Below are positions 1 through 8,682 of a DNA stretch of 64,000 bases, piece by piece. The position numbers and the translations under genes were made by a program. Source of the DNA: Streptomyces rimosus subsp. rimosus. GTDB taxonomy: Bacteria > Actinomycetota > Actinomycetes > Streptomycetales > Streptomycetaceae. The notes beneath the pieces were generated by a model, which ran no database searches, was not told where the DNA came from, and saw only the letters and a program-made list of their open reading frames with translations. Location: contig NZ_JOCQ01000006.1 of NCBI RefSeq assembly GCF_000720725.1, positions 1-64,000 of the forward strand, read 5' to 3'. Position 1 is the stretch's first letter; every line of letters begins with the position of its first letter.

Positions 1-178
1 GGTTCCCTCTGGCGGGGCTGGGTTCCTTCTGGTGGGGGCTGGGTCTCCTCTGGCAGGGGCTGGGTTCCCTCCGGGTCGGGGGTTGGGCTGTGGGTCGGGG
101 GTTGGGCTGCGGGCCGGGGCCTGGGCTGCGGGCCGGGGCCTGGGCTGCGGGTCAGGGCCTGGGCTGCGGGCCGGGCTG
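1..178. repeat. GC-rich tandem minisatellites, two adjacent arrays
   Basis: Bases 1-82 hold about four imperfect copies of a 20-21 bp unit built on GGTTCCCTCTGGCGGGGCTG. Bases 85-178 hold about five copies of a 19-bp unit built on GGGCTGCGGGCCGGGGCCT. Open frames run through the arrays in several phases, but their translations are simple Gly/Ala/Arg-rich repeats without a ribosome-binding site, so I read the region as non-coding. The array continues beyond the left window edge, so its true copy number is unknown. Confidence 0.75.
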
Positions 179-190
179 TTGGCCGGAAAG

Positions 191-310
191 CTGCGCGCCT
201 ATGGGGCCGCAGGTGATCGTCCCCCCGGCGGGGGCTTACCCCGGGGCGGCGCGCGTCAAGCCAGGTCAGGGGGCGTAACCGGGGGCCGTCAGGGGCGTAA
301 CCGGGGGCCG
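191..310. repeat. Dispersed ~120-bp repeat, copy A
   Basis: This stretch and the one starting 290 bp further right are near-copies of each other. Both begin CTGCGCGCCTAT, share a 70-bp block with only a handful of differences, and end in two GGGGCGTAACCGGGG-like elements. Inside lies a short hairpin, CCCCC/GGGGG, followed by CTTACCC. The remainder of the gene-free stretch (311-480 and 610-668) shows no coding signal. Confidence 0.7.
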
Positions 311-480
311 GGGCGGGATACCGAGCTGGAGCCGCACGCCGGGCTGCCGGCCGGACGCCGGGCTGCTGGGCGGACGCTGCGCTCCCTCCCGTACGGACTC
401 CGGGCTTTTGGCCGTGACGCTGCGTTCCCTTCCGTACGTACGCCAGGTCCCAGGCCGGCCGCCAGGCTCCGTACCGGAAC

Positions 481-609
481 CTGCGCGCCTATAGGGCCGC
501 AGGTGATCGTCCCCCCGACGGGGGCTTACCCACGGGTGGCGCGCGTGAAGCGCGTGCAGCCAGGTCGGGGGGCGTAGCCGGGGCCGTCGGGGGGCGTAAC
601 CGGGGCCGC
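481..609. repeat. Dispersed ~120-bp repeat, copy B
   Basis: Second copy of the element at 191-310. The hairpin arms (CCCCC and GGGGG) are kept while the loop changes from CGGC to CGAC, and the tail repeats GGGGGGCGTAGCCGGGG and GGGGCGTAACCGGGG. It sits just downstream of the site-2 protease gene, which ends at 669 on the minus strand, so the hairpin might also serve as a transcription end. That role is a guess. Confidence 0.65.
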
Positions 610-668
610 GGCAGTGCGCGTGAATTGCCGAGGGCGGGCCGGACCTGGTGGCTGGGGCAGGGCCTGGG

Positions 669-1979
669 TCAGGACGGGCGGGCCATGGCGGCCACGAAGG
701 CGCGTTCCACGTCGGCGGTGGACAGGACGCCGTAGATCTCGCCGGTCTCCTCGACCACCAGGTACTCGGTGGCGGGGGTGGCGCGCAGGTAGTCCAGGAG
801 GTCTTCGCCGGCGAGTTCGGCGGAGACCCGCATGCCGTCCTTCAGGTCCTGCGCCAGGCCACTGACGGGAACCCAGGGGCGGCGGTGCTCGGGAACGCCC
901 ACGATGGCGGTCTCGCGGACGACGGCGGTGGGCCGGCCCGCGCGGTCCACCACGACCAGGGCGCGCGCGCCCGCGTCGTTGGCGCGGCGCAGGGCCTCGG
1001 ACAGCGGGGTGTCGGCCTCCACCGGGACGGCGCGCCGGGTGAGCGTACGGGCCTGGAGATCCGGGAGGCGTTCGCGCAGCCGGGCCATGCGCAGGCTGTT
1101 GCCCGCACCGGTCCAGATGATCGCGGCGAGGATCGCGGCGAGCAGCGCGTCGGTGATCGAGTCGGCGCCTCCGAGGTCGGTGGGGGCGTTGCCCAGGGCG
1201 CCGGTGTGGGTGAGCAGCGGCAGCCCGATCAGGACCGAGACGGCGAGCGCGCGGCCGACCCAGGCGGCGGCGACGGTGCCGGTCATCGGCTTGCCGGTGA
1301 TCTTCCACACGACGGCGCGGAGCATCCGCCCGCCGTCCAGCGGGAGGCCGGGCAGCAGGTTGAAGACGGCGACGATCAGGTTGGAGATCATCAGCCCGGC
1401 GAGCAGGACGCCCGGTACGGTGCCGGGCTCGACCAGCTCCATGCCGCCGTAGAAGACCCCCGCCAGGACGAGCGAGAGCAGCGGCCCCACGAAGGCCAGG
1501 ACGAATTCGCGGCCGGGGGTCTCGGACTCCTTCTCGATCTCGGAGACGCCGCCGAAGAACTGGAGCTGAATACGGCGTACGGGGAGCTTGAAGCGCAGCG
1601 CGGCGACGGTGTGCGCGAGCTCGTGCACGAGCACCGACGCGTAGAAGGCGACGGCGAAGAAGAGCGAGACCAGGTAGCGGCCCGCGCCGAGCTCCGGCAG
1701 GACCCGTTCGAGCTGGCCGCCGAAGACCCAGGTGATCAGTGCGGCGACGATGAACCAGCTGGGCGCCACGTACACCGGTACGCCGAAGGGGCGGCCCATG
1801 AGGATGCCGCCGCCGGTGCGCCGCCCCTGCTGGCCCTTGGGCGACGACTGCGGGGAGGGGCGGGTTCCGGACGGCCTCGTACGGCCGGTGCCGCGGGCCG
1901 GGTCGGACGGTCCGGGCGGGTTGGGCGGTTGGGGGTGCGCGGACTCCTCGGGGTCCTGCGGCTTCCCACTCTCGTCCAC
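669..1979 (-). CDS. Site-2 protease family (M50) membrane metalloprotease with CBS domains
   Basis: Predicted intramembrane zinc protease of 436 residues. The N-terminal ~60 residues are a Pro-rich cytosolic tail. Membrane helices follow, carrying the zinc motif HELAH (about residues 119-123) and the third ligand in NLLPGLPLDGG (Asp about 215). The last ~115 residues form a CBS pair. The layout matches the CBS-containing SpoIVFB-like branch of M50. I start at GTG 1979 because GAGGGG lies 5-7 bases upstream; an internal ATG at 1799 would remove only the tail. The substrate is unknown. CBS domains often bind nucleotides, so activity may follow energy state. The gene diverges from the RecB-like nuclease gene. 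Confidence 0.85.
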   Translation of the reverse strand: MDESGKPQDPEESAHPQPPNPPGPSDPARGTGRTRPSGTRPSPQSSPKGQQGRRTGGGILMGRPFGVPVYVAPSWFIVAALITWVFGGQLERVLPELGAGRYLVSLFFAVAFYASVLVHELAHTVAALRFKLPVRRIQLQFFGGVSEIEKESETPGREFVLAFVGPLLSLVLAGVFYGGMELVEPGTVPGVLLAGLMISNLIVAVFNLLPGLPLDGGRMLRAVVWKITGKPMTGTVAAAWVGRALAVSVLIGLPLLTHTGALGNAPTDLGGADSITDALLAAILAAIIWTGAGNSLRMARLRERLPDLQARTLTRRAVPVEADTPLSEALRRANDAGARALVVVDRAGRPTAVVRETAIVGVPEHRRPWVPVSGLAQDLKDGMRVSAELAGEDLLDYLRATPATEYLVVEETGEIYGVLSTADVERAFVAAMARPS

Positions 1980-2171
1980 GGCGTCCCCTCGTCGATTGCG
2001 GCCTTCGCTCCTGTCCGTCCGGTTCCGGTCCGGTACGGCCTGTCGATCATGCAGGGCGAAGGGGTCTGGCGTCGATGGTATGCGGAACGCTTCGCGACGC
2101 CCCGTCTCGGTCTCCCATTGTGATCCCTCGGTTGCCGGAGCTGTCAGTGGCGGACCGTAGGCTCGTATGTC

Positions 2172-3314
2172 ATGGGAACGAGCACCGAGAAGGCTGTGCC
2201 GGACGCCGCGGGCGGGGACGGCGGGCAGGACGGCACCGGCGAGGCCGAGGTGGCTGAGGTGCCCAGGGGCGCCGAGGCCGCCGAGGCCGCCGGTGAGACC
2301 GACGGGACCGGCGAGGACAGGACGGCCGCTGCCCGCGAGGCCGGGACGGCCAACCTGCCCCGCGAAGCCGCACCAGCAGACCCGGCAGCACCGTCCGCCG
2401 CCCCCGCCCCATCCACCACCCCGCTCCCCCGCACCCCCTCCCCCGCCACCCGTCCCGTCTCCCTCTCCCCGTCGCGGGCGAGCGACTTCATGCAGTGTCC
2501 GCTGCTGTACCGCTTCCGGGTGATCGACAAGCTGCCGGAGAAGCCGAGCGCCGCGGCGACGCGCGGCACGGTGGTGCACGCGGTGCTGGAGCGCCTCTTC
2601 GACGCCCCGGCGGGGCAGCGTACGGCGGGCGGCGCGCGGGCGATGGTGCCGGGCGAGTGGGAGAAGCTGCTGGCGAAGCGGCCGGAGCTGGCCGAGCTGT
2701 TCACGGACGACCCGGCGGGTGAGCGGCTGGCGGCCTGGCTGGCGGACGCCGAGACGCTGGTGGAGCGGTGGTTCACGCTGGAGGACCCGACCCGCCTGGA
2801 GCCCGCCGATCGCGAGCTGTACGTGGAGACGGTGCTCGACTCGGGCCTCCAGCTGCGCGGCTTCATCGACCGGGTGGACGTGGCGCCGACCGGCGAGGTG
2901 CGCCTCGTCGACTACAAGACCGGCAAGGCGCCCCGTCCGGAGTACGCCGACGGTCCGCTGTTCCAGATGAAGTTCTACGCGCTGGTGATGTGGCGGCTGC
3001 GCGGCATCGTGCCGCGCCGGCTCCAGCTGGTGTACCTGGGCAGCGGCGACATACTGACGTACGACCCCACCGAGGCGGATCTGCGCGGCGTGGAGCGCAA
3101 GCTGCTGGCGCTGTGGGACGCGATCCAGCGGGCGACCGCGACCGGTGACTGGCGCCCGCGCCGTACAAAGCTGTGCGGCTGGTGCGACCACCAGGCGGTG
3201 TGCCCGGAATTCGGCGGTACTCCCCCGCCGTATCCGCTGCCGGTGCCCGGCCGGGCGGGGACGCTCCCTGTGGCGGCGTCCGGGGAGGGGCAGGGCAGAA
3301 TGGACCTGGTCTAA
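2172..3314 (+). CDS. RecB-family PD-(D/E)XK exonuclease with predicted Fe-S cluster
   Basis: 380-residue stand-alone nuclease. The first ~95 residues are Ala/Gly/Pro-rich and probably disordered. The nuclease fold shows the His of RGTVVHAVLERLF (~134), the Asp of GFIDRVDV (~231) and the catalytic LVDYKTGKA (Asp-Tyr-Lys, ~247-249). One Cys in FMQCPLLYRF (~108) and three in LCGWCDHQAVC (~334-344) form the four-cysteine pattern of AddB/Cas4-type 4Fe-4S nucleases. No helicase domain is present. It probably trims or degrades DNA ends in repair. Start ATG 2172; another ATG a few bases upstream is out of frame. The downstream regulator follows after 13 bp. Confidence 0.88.
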   Translation: MGTSTEKAVPDAAGGDGGQDGTGEAEVAEVPRGAEAAEAAGETDGTGEDRTAAAREAGTANLPREAAPADPAAPSAAPAPSTTPLPRTPSPATRPVSLSPSRASDFMQCPLLYRFRVIDKLPEKPSAAATRGTVVHAVLERLFDAPAGQRTAGGARAMVPGEWEKLLAKRPELAELFTDDPAGERLAAWLADAETLVERWFTLEDPTRLEPADRELYVETVLDSGLQLRGFIDRVDVAPTGEVRLVDYKTGKAPRPEYADGPLFQMKFYALVMWRLRGIVPRRLQLVYLGSGDILTYDPTEADLRGVERKLLALWDAIQRATATGDWRPRRTKLCGWCDHQAVCPEFGGTPPPYPLPVPGRAGTLPVAASGEGQGRMDLV

Positions 3315-3327
3315 CGAAGGAGTTCCT

Positions 3328-3999
3328 GTGGCAATCCGCGTCCTGCTGGTCGACGACCAGCCGCTGCTGCGTACCGGCTTCCGGATGATTCTGGAGGCCG
3401 AGCAGGATCTCGCGGTCGTCGGCGAGGCCGGGGACGGCCTGCAGGCGCTGGAGCAGGTACGGGCGCTGCAGCCCGACGTGGTGCTGATGGACATCCGGAT
3501 GCCGCGGATGGACGGGGTCGAGGCGACCCGGCAGATCACCGGCCCGGCGAAGGACGGTCCGGCGAAGGTGCTGGTGCTGACCACGTTCGACCTGGACGAG
3601 TACGTGGTCGAGGCGCTGCGCGCGGGGGCCAGCGGCTTCCTGCTGAAGGACGCGCCGGCCCAGGAGCTGGTGCAGGCGATCCGGGTGGTCGCGGCGGGCG
3701 AGGCGATGCTGGCGCCGAGCATCACTCGCCGGCTGCTGGACAAGTACGCGGGCCATCTGCCGTCCGGCGAGGAGCCGGTGCCGGACACGCTGCACACCCT
3801 CACCGAGCGCGAGGTGGAGGTGCTGAAGCTGGTGGCGCGCGGGCTGTCGAACGCGGAGATCGCCGCGGACCTGTTCGTGAGCGAGACGACGGTCAAGACG
3901 CACGTCGGCCACGTGCTGACGAAGCTGGGGCTGCGCGACCGGGTGCAGGCCGCGGTGTACGCGTACGAGAGCGGGCTGGTGCGCCCCGGCGCCCAGTAA
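3328..3999 (+). CDS. NarL/LuxR-type two-component response regulator
   Basis: 223-residue response regulator. The receiver domain (1-120) has the acidic pair DD at 9-10, the phospho-acceptor Asp55 in VVLMDIRMPRMDG and the conserved Lys in GFLLKDAP. The C-terminal LuxR helix-turn-helix starts at LTEREVEVLKLVARGLSNAEIA and includes the recognition helix VSETTVKTHV. Start GTG 3328 is supported by GAAGGAG 7 bases upstream and gives the standard VAIRVLLVDDQPLLR beginning. No histidine kinase gene is in the window, so its partner is encoded elsewhere or it is an orphan. It may be co-transcribed with the nuclease. Confidence 0.92.
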   Translation: MAIRVLLVDDQPLLRTGFRMILEAEQDLAVVGEAGDGLQALEQVRALQPDVVLMDIRMPRMDGVEATRQITGPAKDGPAKVLVLTTFDLDEYVVEALRAGASGFLLKDAPAQELVQAIRVVAAGEAMLAPSITRRLLDKYAGHLPSGEEPVPDTLHTLTEREVEVLKLVARGLSNAEIAADLFVSETTVKTHVGHVLTKLGLRDRVQAAVYAYESGLVRPGAQ

Positions 4000-4040
4000 G
4001 CCCGTCCGGCCGTCCGGCCCTACGAACGCCCCCACAAGCG

Positions 4041-4089
4041 ACGGCCCGGCCCACCCCGCCCCGAGAGGGGCAGCGGTGGGCCGGGCCGT
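4041..4089. terminator. Bidirectional terminator hairpin
   Basis: ACGGCCCGGCCCACC pairs perfectly with TGGGCCGGGCCGT plus flanking bases, with a second inner stem CCGCCCC/GGGGCAGCGG. It lies between the convergent response regulator (ends 3999) and substrate-binding protein (ends 4107). There is no U-tract, as is usual in Streptomyces. Confidence 0.8.
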
Positions 4090-4106
4090 CGCGTGGGTCC
4101 GGAGCG

Positions 4107-5699
4107 TCAGCCCTTGCTGATCTCCCAGAACCGGAAGACCGTCGAGGCGTCCAGCGTCCACTGGAGGCCGGCGATGTTCTCGCCGGCGACGGCGTACTGC
4201 TTGCCCTGCCAGATCGGCAGGACGGGCAGGTCCTCGGCGACGATGTCCTGCATCTCGCGGAAGGCGGGCTTGGTGGCCTGCCGGTCGGGCTGGCCCGCGG
4301 TGCCGGGCAGCAGCTTCGCGGTGATGCGCTTGGCGTCGTAGTTGTTGTTGAGGACGTTGCCCTTGCCGAAGAACGGCTGGGTGAAGTTGTCCGGGTCCGG
4401 GTAGTCCGGGACCCAGCCCTTGACGTACGCGCCGTACTTCCCGCCCTTGACGCCCTTCTCGAACTCCTCGATGGGCACGCTCTTGACCTGGGCGTCGAAG
4501 AGGCCGCTGGCGTTGAGCTGCTGGGCGATCTCCTGGAAGGCCGGGACGGTGCCGGGGCCGTAGCGGACGGGGGTGGCCCAGAGGGTGAGCGGCACCTTCT
4601 TGCCGCTGCCGTAGCCCGCCTCGTGCAGGGCGGCGGCGGCCTTGTCGGGCTGCGGCCGGTCGCCGTAGCTGGCGAAGAAGGCCGTGTTGTGGCCGGTGAT
4701 ACCCGCGGGGACGATCGAGTACAGCGGCGCGGCGGTGCGCTTGTAGACGTCCCGGACCAGCGTGGAGCGGTCCAGGAGGTAGGCGATGGCCTTGCGGACG
4801 CCGAGCTTGCCGACGACCGGGTCGTGCATGTTGAAGACGAGGTGCATGACCTCGGCGCTGTTGCCCTGGACGACCTGGATGCCGTGCTTCTGGCTGGCGG
4901 ACGCCTGCTCCAGCGAGGCGATGTCCTTCATGTCCAGACCGCGGTAGGCGACGTCGATGGAGCCGTCCTGGACCGCCTTCTTGAGCTTGTCCGGGCTCTT
5001 GAAGAACTTCATGGTCATGCCGGAGTTCTTGACCTCGGCGGGGCCCTGGTAGGAGCCGTTGACGCCGAAGACCGCCTCGTCCTCGGGGTCGTAGTCCTCC
5101 AGCTTGTAGGCGCCGGAGCCGACGGCCTTGTTGTCGGTGCGCAGTTTGTCGGGCGCGTACTCGCTGTGGTCGACGATGGAGCCGGCGCCGGAGGCGATCT
5201 TCATGGGGAAGGTCGCGTCGGGGCTCTTGAGGCGGAAGACGACGGTCTTGTCATCGGGGGCCTCGACCTTGTCCAGGCCGGTGAACATCACGGCCGGGCC
5301 GTTGGTGTCGGCGATGCGCTTGATCCGGTCGAAGGAGAACTTGACGTCCTTCGAGGTCAGCGCGTGGCCGTTGCTGAACTTCAGGTTGTCCTTGAGGGTG
5401 CACTTGTAGACGGTGCTGCCGCCCTCGGCGAAGCCGCAGGACTCGGCGGCCTCGGGTTCGGGGGTCGTGCTGCCCTTGGGGAAGCTGAGCAACGACTGGA
5501 AGACGTTGGTGAACAGCACCCACGAGACCGGGTCGTAGCCGCCTGCGGGGTCGATGGACACGATCTTGTCGGTCATGCCCATCACCACGGGGTTGCCGGT
5601 TCCGGCGCTGCCGCCGTCACCCGTTCCGCAGCCACTGAGCAGGGCGGCGACGAGCCCTGCTCCCAGCGGTGCGGCCAGCCACTGGTCGCGTTTCCTCAC
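4107..5699 (-). CDS. ABC transporter substrate-binding lipoprotein, family 5 (peptide/nickel type)
   Basis: 530-residue extracellular solute-binding protein. The N-terminus is a lipoprotein signal (MRKRDQWLAAPLGAGL then the lipobox LLSGC), so it should be anchored to the outer membrane face by an acylated Cys. The body matches SBP_bac_5: the FSNGHALTSKDVKFSFDRI region and the C-terminal PVLPIWQGKQYAV. I chose GTG 5699 because GAGGAA lies 8 bases before it; an in-frame GTG at 5714 would add five residues. It is a paralogue of its upstream neighbour and no permease or ATPase gene lies nearby, so it must use a transporter encoded elsewhere or act as a sensor. The ligand is unknown. Confidence 0.88.
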   Translation of the reverse strand: MRKRDQWLAAPLGAGLVAALLSGCGTGDGGSAGTGNPVVMGMTDKIVSIDPAGGYDPVSWVLFTNVFQSLLSFPKGSTTPEPEAAESCGFAEGGSTVYKCTLKDNLKFSNGHALTSKDVKFSFDRIKRIADTNGPAVMFTGLDKVEAPDDKTVVFRLKSPDATFPMKIASGAGSIVDHSEYAPDKLRTDNKAVGSGAYKLEDYDPEDEAVFGVNGSYQGPAEVKNSGMTMKFFKSPDKLKKAVQDGSIDVAYRGLDMKDIASLEQASASQKHGIQVVQGNSAEVMHLVFNMHDPVVGKLGVRKAIAYLLDRSTLVRDVYKRTAAPLYSIVPAGITGHNTAFFASYGDRPQPDKAAAALHEAGYGSGKKVPLTLWATPVRYGPGTVPAFQEIAQQLNASGLFDAQVKSVPIEEFEKGVKGGKYGAYVKGWVPDYPDPDNFTQPFFGKGNVLNNNYDAKRITAKLLPGTAGQPDRQATKPAFREMQDIVAEDLPVLPIWQGKQYAVAGENIAGLQWTLDASTVFRFWEISKG

Positions 5700-5797
5700 G
5701 TGCGTGTTCCTCACAGTCGTATGGCGGTGAAGCGTTGTGGTCCGCGCCGGCGGGTGCCGTCATCGGTTGTGGTGGTGCGCGCCGTCGGGTGCGGCAG

Positions 5798-5827
5798 CCG
5801 GCCGGCGTGCGGTGGCGCGCCGGCCGG
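5798..5827 (-). terminator. Hairpin between the two substrate-binding protein genes
   Basis: CCGGCCGGCGTGC pairs with GCGCGCCGGCCGG around a GGTG loop (12 of 13 pairs plus one wobble). It follows the stop of the upstream gene by 10 bases and precedes the downstream start by about 100 bases. It may end the first transcript or partly attenuate the second gene. Confidence 0.65.
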
Positions 5828-5836
5828 AGGTCGTCG

Positions 5837-7447
5837 TCAGTTGCTGCTCACTCCGCGGGCGAGTTCCCAGATCTGCAGGGCCGAGGACGAGTTCAGGGCC
5901 CACTCGGCGCCGGTGATGTCGTCGCGGGCGGCGACGTACTGCTTGCCCTGCCACAGCGGCAGGATCGGCACCTCGTCCGCGATGATGTCCTGGGCCTGCT
6001 TGAACTGCTCCGCGGCGGAGTTGCGGTCGGTCTGCTGCCGGGTGCCGGGGATCAGCTGGGACTCGATCTTGTTGTTGCGGTACGGGGAGTTGAGGAAGTT
6101 CCCCTTGCCGAAGAACGGCGCGATGTAGTTGTCCGCGTCCGGGAGGTCGGCGAACCAGCCCATGCCGTAGGCGGCGTACTTGCCCTCGGTCTGTTCCTTG
6201 CGGAACTGCTGCCAGCTGTCGACGCCCTTGATGCTCACGTCGAACAGGCCGCCCTGGTTGAGCTGGCTCTGCAGGGCCTTGAACTCCTTGATGGTGCTGG
6301 AGCCGTAGTGGTTCGTGGTGTACGTGAGGGTGAGCTTCACCGGGGTGTTGATGTGCGCCTGCTGGAGGATCCTGCGGGCGGCGGGGACGCTCGGGCTGCC
6401 GTACTTGGTGAAGAACGAGTTGATGTGGCCGGTGAGGCCCTTGGGAACCATGGAGTACAGCGGGTCACCGGTGTGGGAGTACACGTCGCGCACCAGCGCG
6501 GAGCGGTTGACCAGCTGGGCCATGGCCTGCCGGACGGCCTTGTCGGAGACCGACGGGTTGTCGGTGTTGAAGGCGAGGTAGCGGATCTCGGAGCCGGGTA
6601 CGGCCTGCAGTCGGACGTGCTCGTCCCGGGCGTTCTCCAGGCCCTTGATCTGGTCGGGCGCCAGGCTGCGGTTCATCAGGTCGATGTCGCCCTTGCGGAG
6701 CGCCTTCTCCATGCCTTCGGAGTCGTCGAAGAACTTCATCTCGACGGTGGAGTTCTTCACCTCGATTCCGCCCTTGTAGTCGGGATTCTTGGTGAAGACG
6801 GCCTTGCTGACACGCTCTCCGCTGTGTTCCATCTTGACGGTGTACGGGCCGGAGCCGGCCACCTCGAAGCCCTTGTAGAGGCCCTTGTTCGGATAGACCT
6901 CGCTGTCGACGATGGCGGCCGCCGGGGTGGCAAGCTTCTGCGGGAACGTGGCGTCCGGCTTCTTCAGGTGGAAGACCACCTCGGATTCGCTGGGGGTCTC
7001 CACCTTGTCGACGTTGTCCACCAGGGAGACGGGGCCGCGGTCGTACTTGATGGCCAGCATCCGGTCGATGGAGAACTTCACGTCCTTGGACGTGAGGGCG
7101 TGCCCGTTGGTGAACTTCAGACCGTCGCGGAGTTTGCAGCGGTACTGCTCGTTCTGGGTGTCCCGGAAGCCGCAGGACTCGGCGGCCTCGGGCACCGGCG
7201 CGGTGCCGGTCCGCGGCAGTCGCATCAGCGTCTGCAGGGTTCCGCGCAGCACGTTCCACGCGTCGACGTCGTACGCCTGGGCGGGGTCGAGCGGGGCGGG
7301 CGCGTCCTTGGTGGCCTCCAGCTGGGCGGTGGTGCCGACCTTGATCGGCTTGCCGCCGTCGCCGGAGCCGTCCGAGCTGCCGCAGGCGGCGAGCGTGGGG
7401 ACGAGCAGACCGGCCAGGGCCGGCAGCACCAAGGTCTTGCGATTCAT
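5837..7447 (-). CDS. ABC transporter substrate-binding lipoprotein, family 5, paralogue of the next gene
   Basis: 536-residue solute-binding lipoprotein. The signal MNRKTLVLPALAGLLVP ends in the lipobox TLAAC. It shares with its neighbour the blocks ESCGF, KFTNGHALTSKDVKFSIDRM, PLYSMVPKGLTGH, the C-terminal PDADNYIAPFFGKGNFLN and LPLWQGKQYVAARDDITG, so the two arose by tandem duplication and then diverged. Start ATG 7447 has AAGGA about 9 bases upstream and begins exactly at the signal peptide; the open frame continues upstream but without signal. No transport partner is adjacent. Uptake of an oligopeptide or similar solute is likely from the family, but the ligand cannot be read. Confidence 0.88.
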   Translation of the reverse strand: MNRKTLVLPALAGLLVPTLAACGSSDGSGDGGKPIKVGTTAQLEATKDAPAPLDPAQAYDVDAWNVLRGTLQTLMRLPRTGTAPVPEAAESCGFRDTQNEQYRCKLRDGLKFTNGHALTSKDVKFSIDRMLAIKYDRGPVSLVDNVDKVETPSESEVVFHLKKPDATFPQKLATPAAAIVDSEVYPNKGLYKGFEVAGSGPYTVKMEHSGERVSKAVFTKNPDYKGGIEVKNSTVEMKFFDDSEGMEKALRKGDIDLMNRSLAPDQIKGLENARDEHVRLQAVPGSEIRYLAFNTDNPSVSDKAVRQAMAQLVNRSALVRDVYSHTGDPLYSMVPKGLTGHINSFFTKYGSPSVPAARRILQQAHINTPVKLTLTYTTNHYGSSTIKEFKALQSQLNQGGLFDVSIKGVDSWQQFRKEQTEGKYAAYGMGWFADLPDADNYIAPFFGKGNFLNSPYRNNKIESQLIPGTRQQTDRNSAAEQFKQAQDIIADEVPILPLWQGKQYVAARDDITGAEWALNSSSALQIWELARGVSSN

Positions 7448-7820
7448 CGTCGGCAGGTTCCTTATCAGCGCAGAGGTGTTGCTCGCGATGACATTAGTAG
7501 GAACGGCCAGCGCGTCCGGGACACAACCAAGTTGAACGGATATCACGCCCGGATAACGGCCGCCGGGTGACCGATATCCGGACGCCGGAACGTTTCGTAC
7601 GGGCCTCCATCAATCCGGACACATACCCCCATGAAAACCAGGAGAAAGCACCCATGGAACGTGTCCATGCCGAACTGTCGACGGGCTGACGCGTGAGAAA
7701 CGTCACTCCCGCATTGAGGAGTTCGGCCGGGCGAATTCGGCCAGCGCATTCGTCACGGAAAATGAGCGGCCCGCTGCTCACAGTTTCTTCCCTTTTCGCC
7801 GGGCACGCTCGGTGTTCGGG
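7448..7820. other. Gene-free stretch upstream of the substrate-binding protein gene
   Basis: 373 bases between a leftward gene start and the HAD gene end. It is less GC-rich than its surroundings and must hold the promoter of the substrate-binding protein. A rightward 21-codon frame at 7631 has no good ribosome-binding site and no rightward gene follows, so I do not call it. I see no convincing hairpin or repeat. Confidence 0.5.
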
Positions 7821-8522
7821 TCACCGGCCGTCCGTGATCAACGACCGCAGAAATGGGAGATCCACTTCTTCGAGCGATCCGACGACGGTACGGCCGGTGC
7901 CGGGGCCGATCGGGCTCACCGACGGCACCGCCACCACCCGGCAGCCCGCCGCCTCCCCGGCCGTCACGCCGGTGACGGTGTCCTCCACCACGGCGCAGCG
8001 CCGCGGGTCCACCCCGAGCCGGGCGGCGGCGGTCAGGTACGGGTCCGGGTGCGGCTTCGTACGGGGCAGGTCGTCGCCGGCCAGCGTCAGGTGGAAGTGC
8101 TCCGGGCCCAGGGAGGGCAGCATCCGGTCGATGACGGTGCGGTGCGAGGCGGAGACCAGCGCGGTGGGCACCCGGTGCGCGGCCAGTTCCGCCAGCAGCC
8201 GGCGGGCGCCGGGCATCAGCGGCACGCCGCGGGCGATGCGCTCCGCGAACCGGGCATTGAGCAGCACCGTCAGCTCGTCCAGGCCGATGTCGGCGCCGGT
8301 GACGCCGATCAGGTACGCGGCGCTGCGCGTCATCGGCCCGCCGACGACGACCTGGCGGTGGTGGTCGTCCAGTACGTGGCCCAGCTCGGCGAAGACCGCG
8401 GCCTCCGCCTCCCACCAGAAGCCCTCGGTGTCGACGAGGGTGCCGTCCAGGTCGAGGAAGACGGCCTGGAGGGTGGCGCCGTCGGCCGTACGCGTGCCCA
8501 CCGCGGGGATGCTGCTGGTCAT
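7821..8522 (-). CDS. HAD-superfamily phosphatase (beta-phosphoglucomutase/Gph-like)
   Basis: 233-residue haloacid-dehalogenase hydrolase. Motif I is LDLDGTLVDTEG (nucleophile Asp24 and Asp26), motif II is the Ser of ALVSASH, motif III is the Lys in RTKPHPDPYL, and motif IV is VVEDTVTGVTAGEAAG. The helical cap sits between motifs I and II. The architecture is that of small-sugar or nucleotide phosphomonoesterases, and the substrate cannot be assigned. It lies 160 bp downstream of metH on the same strand and may be read through from it. Confidence 0.88.
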   Translation of the reverse strand: MTSSIPAVGTRTADGATLQAVFLDLDGTLVDTEGFWWEAEAAVFAELGHVLDDHHRQVVVGGPMTRSAAYLIGVTGADIGLDELTVLLNARFAERIARGVPLMPGARRLLAELAAHRVPTALVSASHRTVIDRMLPSLGPEHFHLTLAGDDLPRTKPHPDPYLTAAARLGVDPRRCAVVEDTVTGVTAGEAAGCRVVAVPSVSPIGPGTGRTVVGSLEEVDLPFLRSLITDGR

Positions 8523-8682
8523 CCGTGCACCTCCGTAGTCGAACGTCCCCGGAGGGACGAAAGGGCCGGCCGCCCTCCCGCGCGGGGAGGACGACCGGCC
8601 ACTACCGGACCGACCAGTGTACGACTGTGCGGGGAGACGCGCGGTGCCCGCGGGAACTTCCGTGGCCTCCCCGGTCCCGGCG

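Noticed and set aside
32..577. Rightward 181-codon frame in the left repeat island
   Set aside because: The translation simply repeats GLGCGSG- and GLRAGA-type units from the tandem array; no start signal and no homologous look.
7631..7696. Possible 21-codon leader peptide (MKTRRKHPWNVS...)
   Set aside because: No ribosome-binding site and no rightward gene downstream to regulate.
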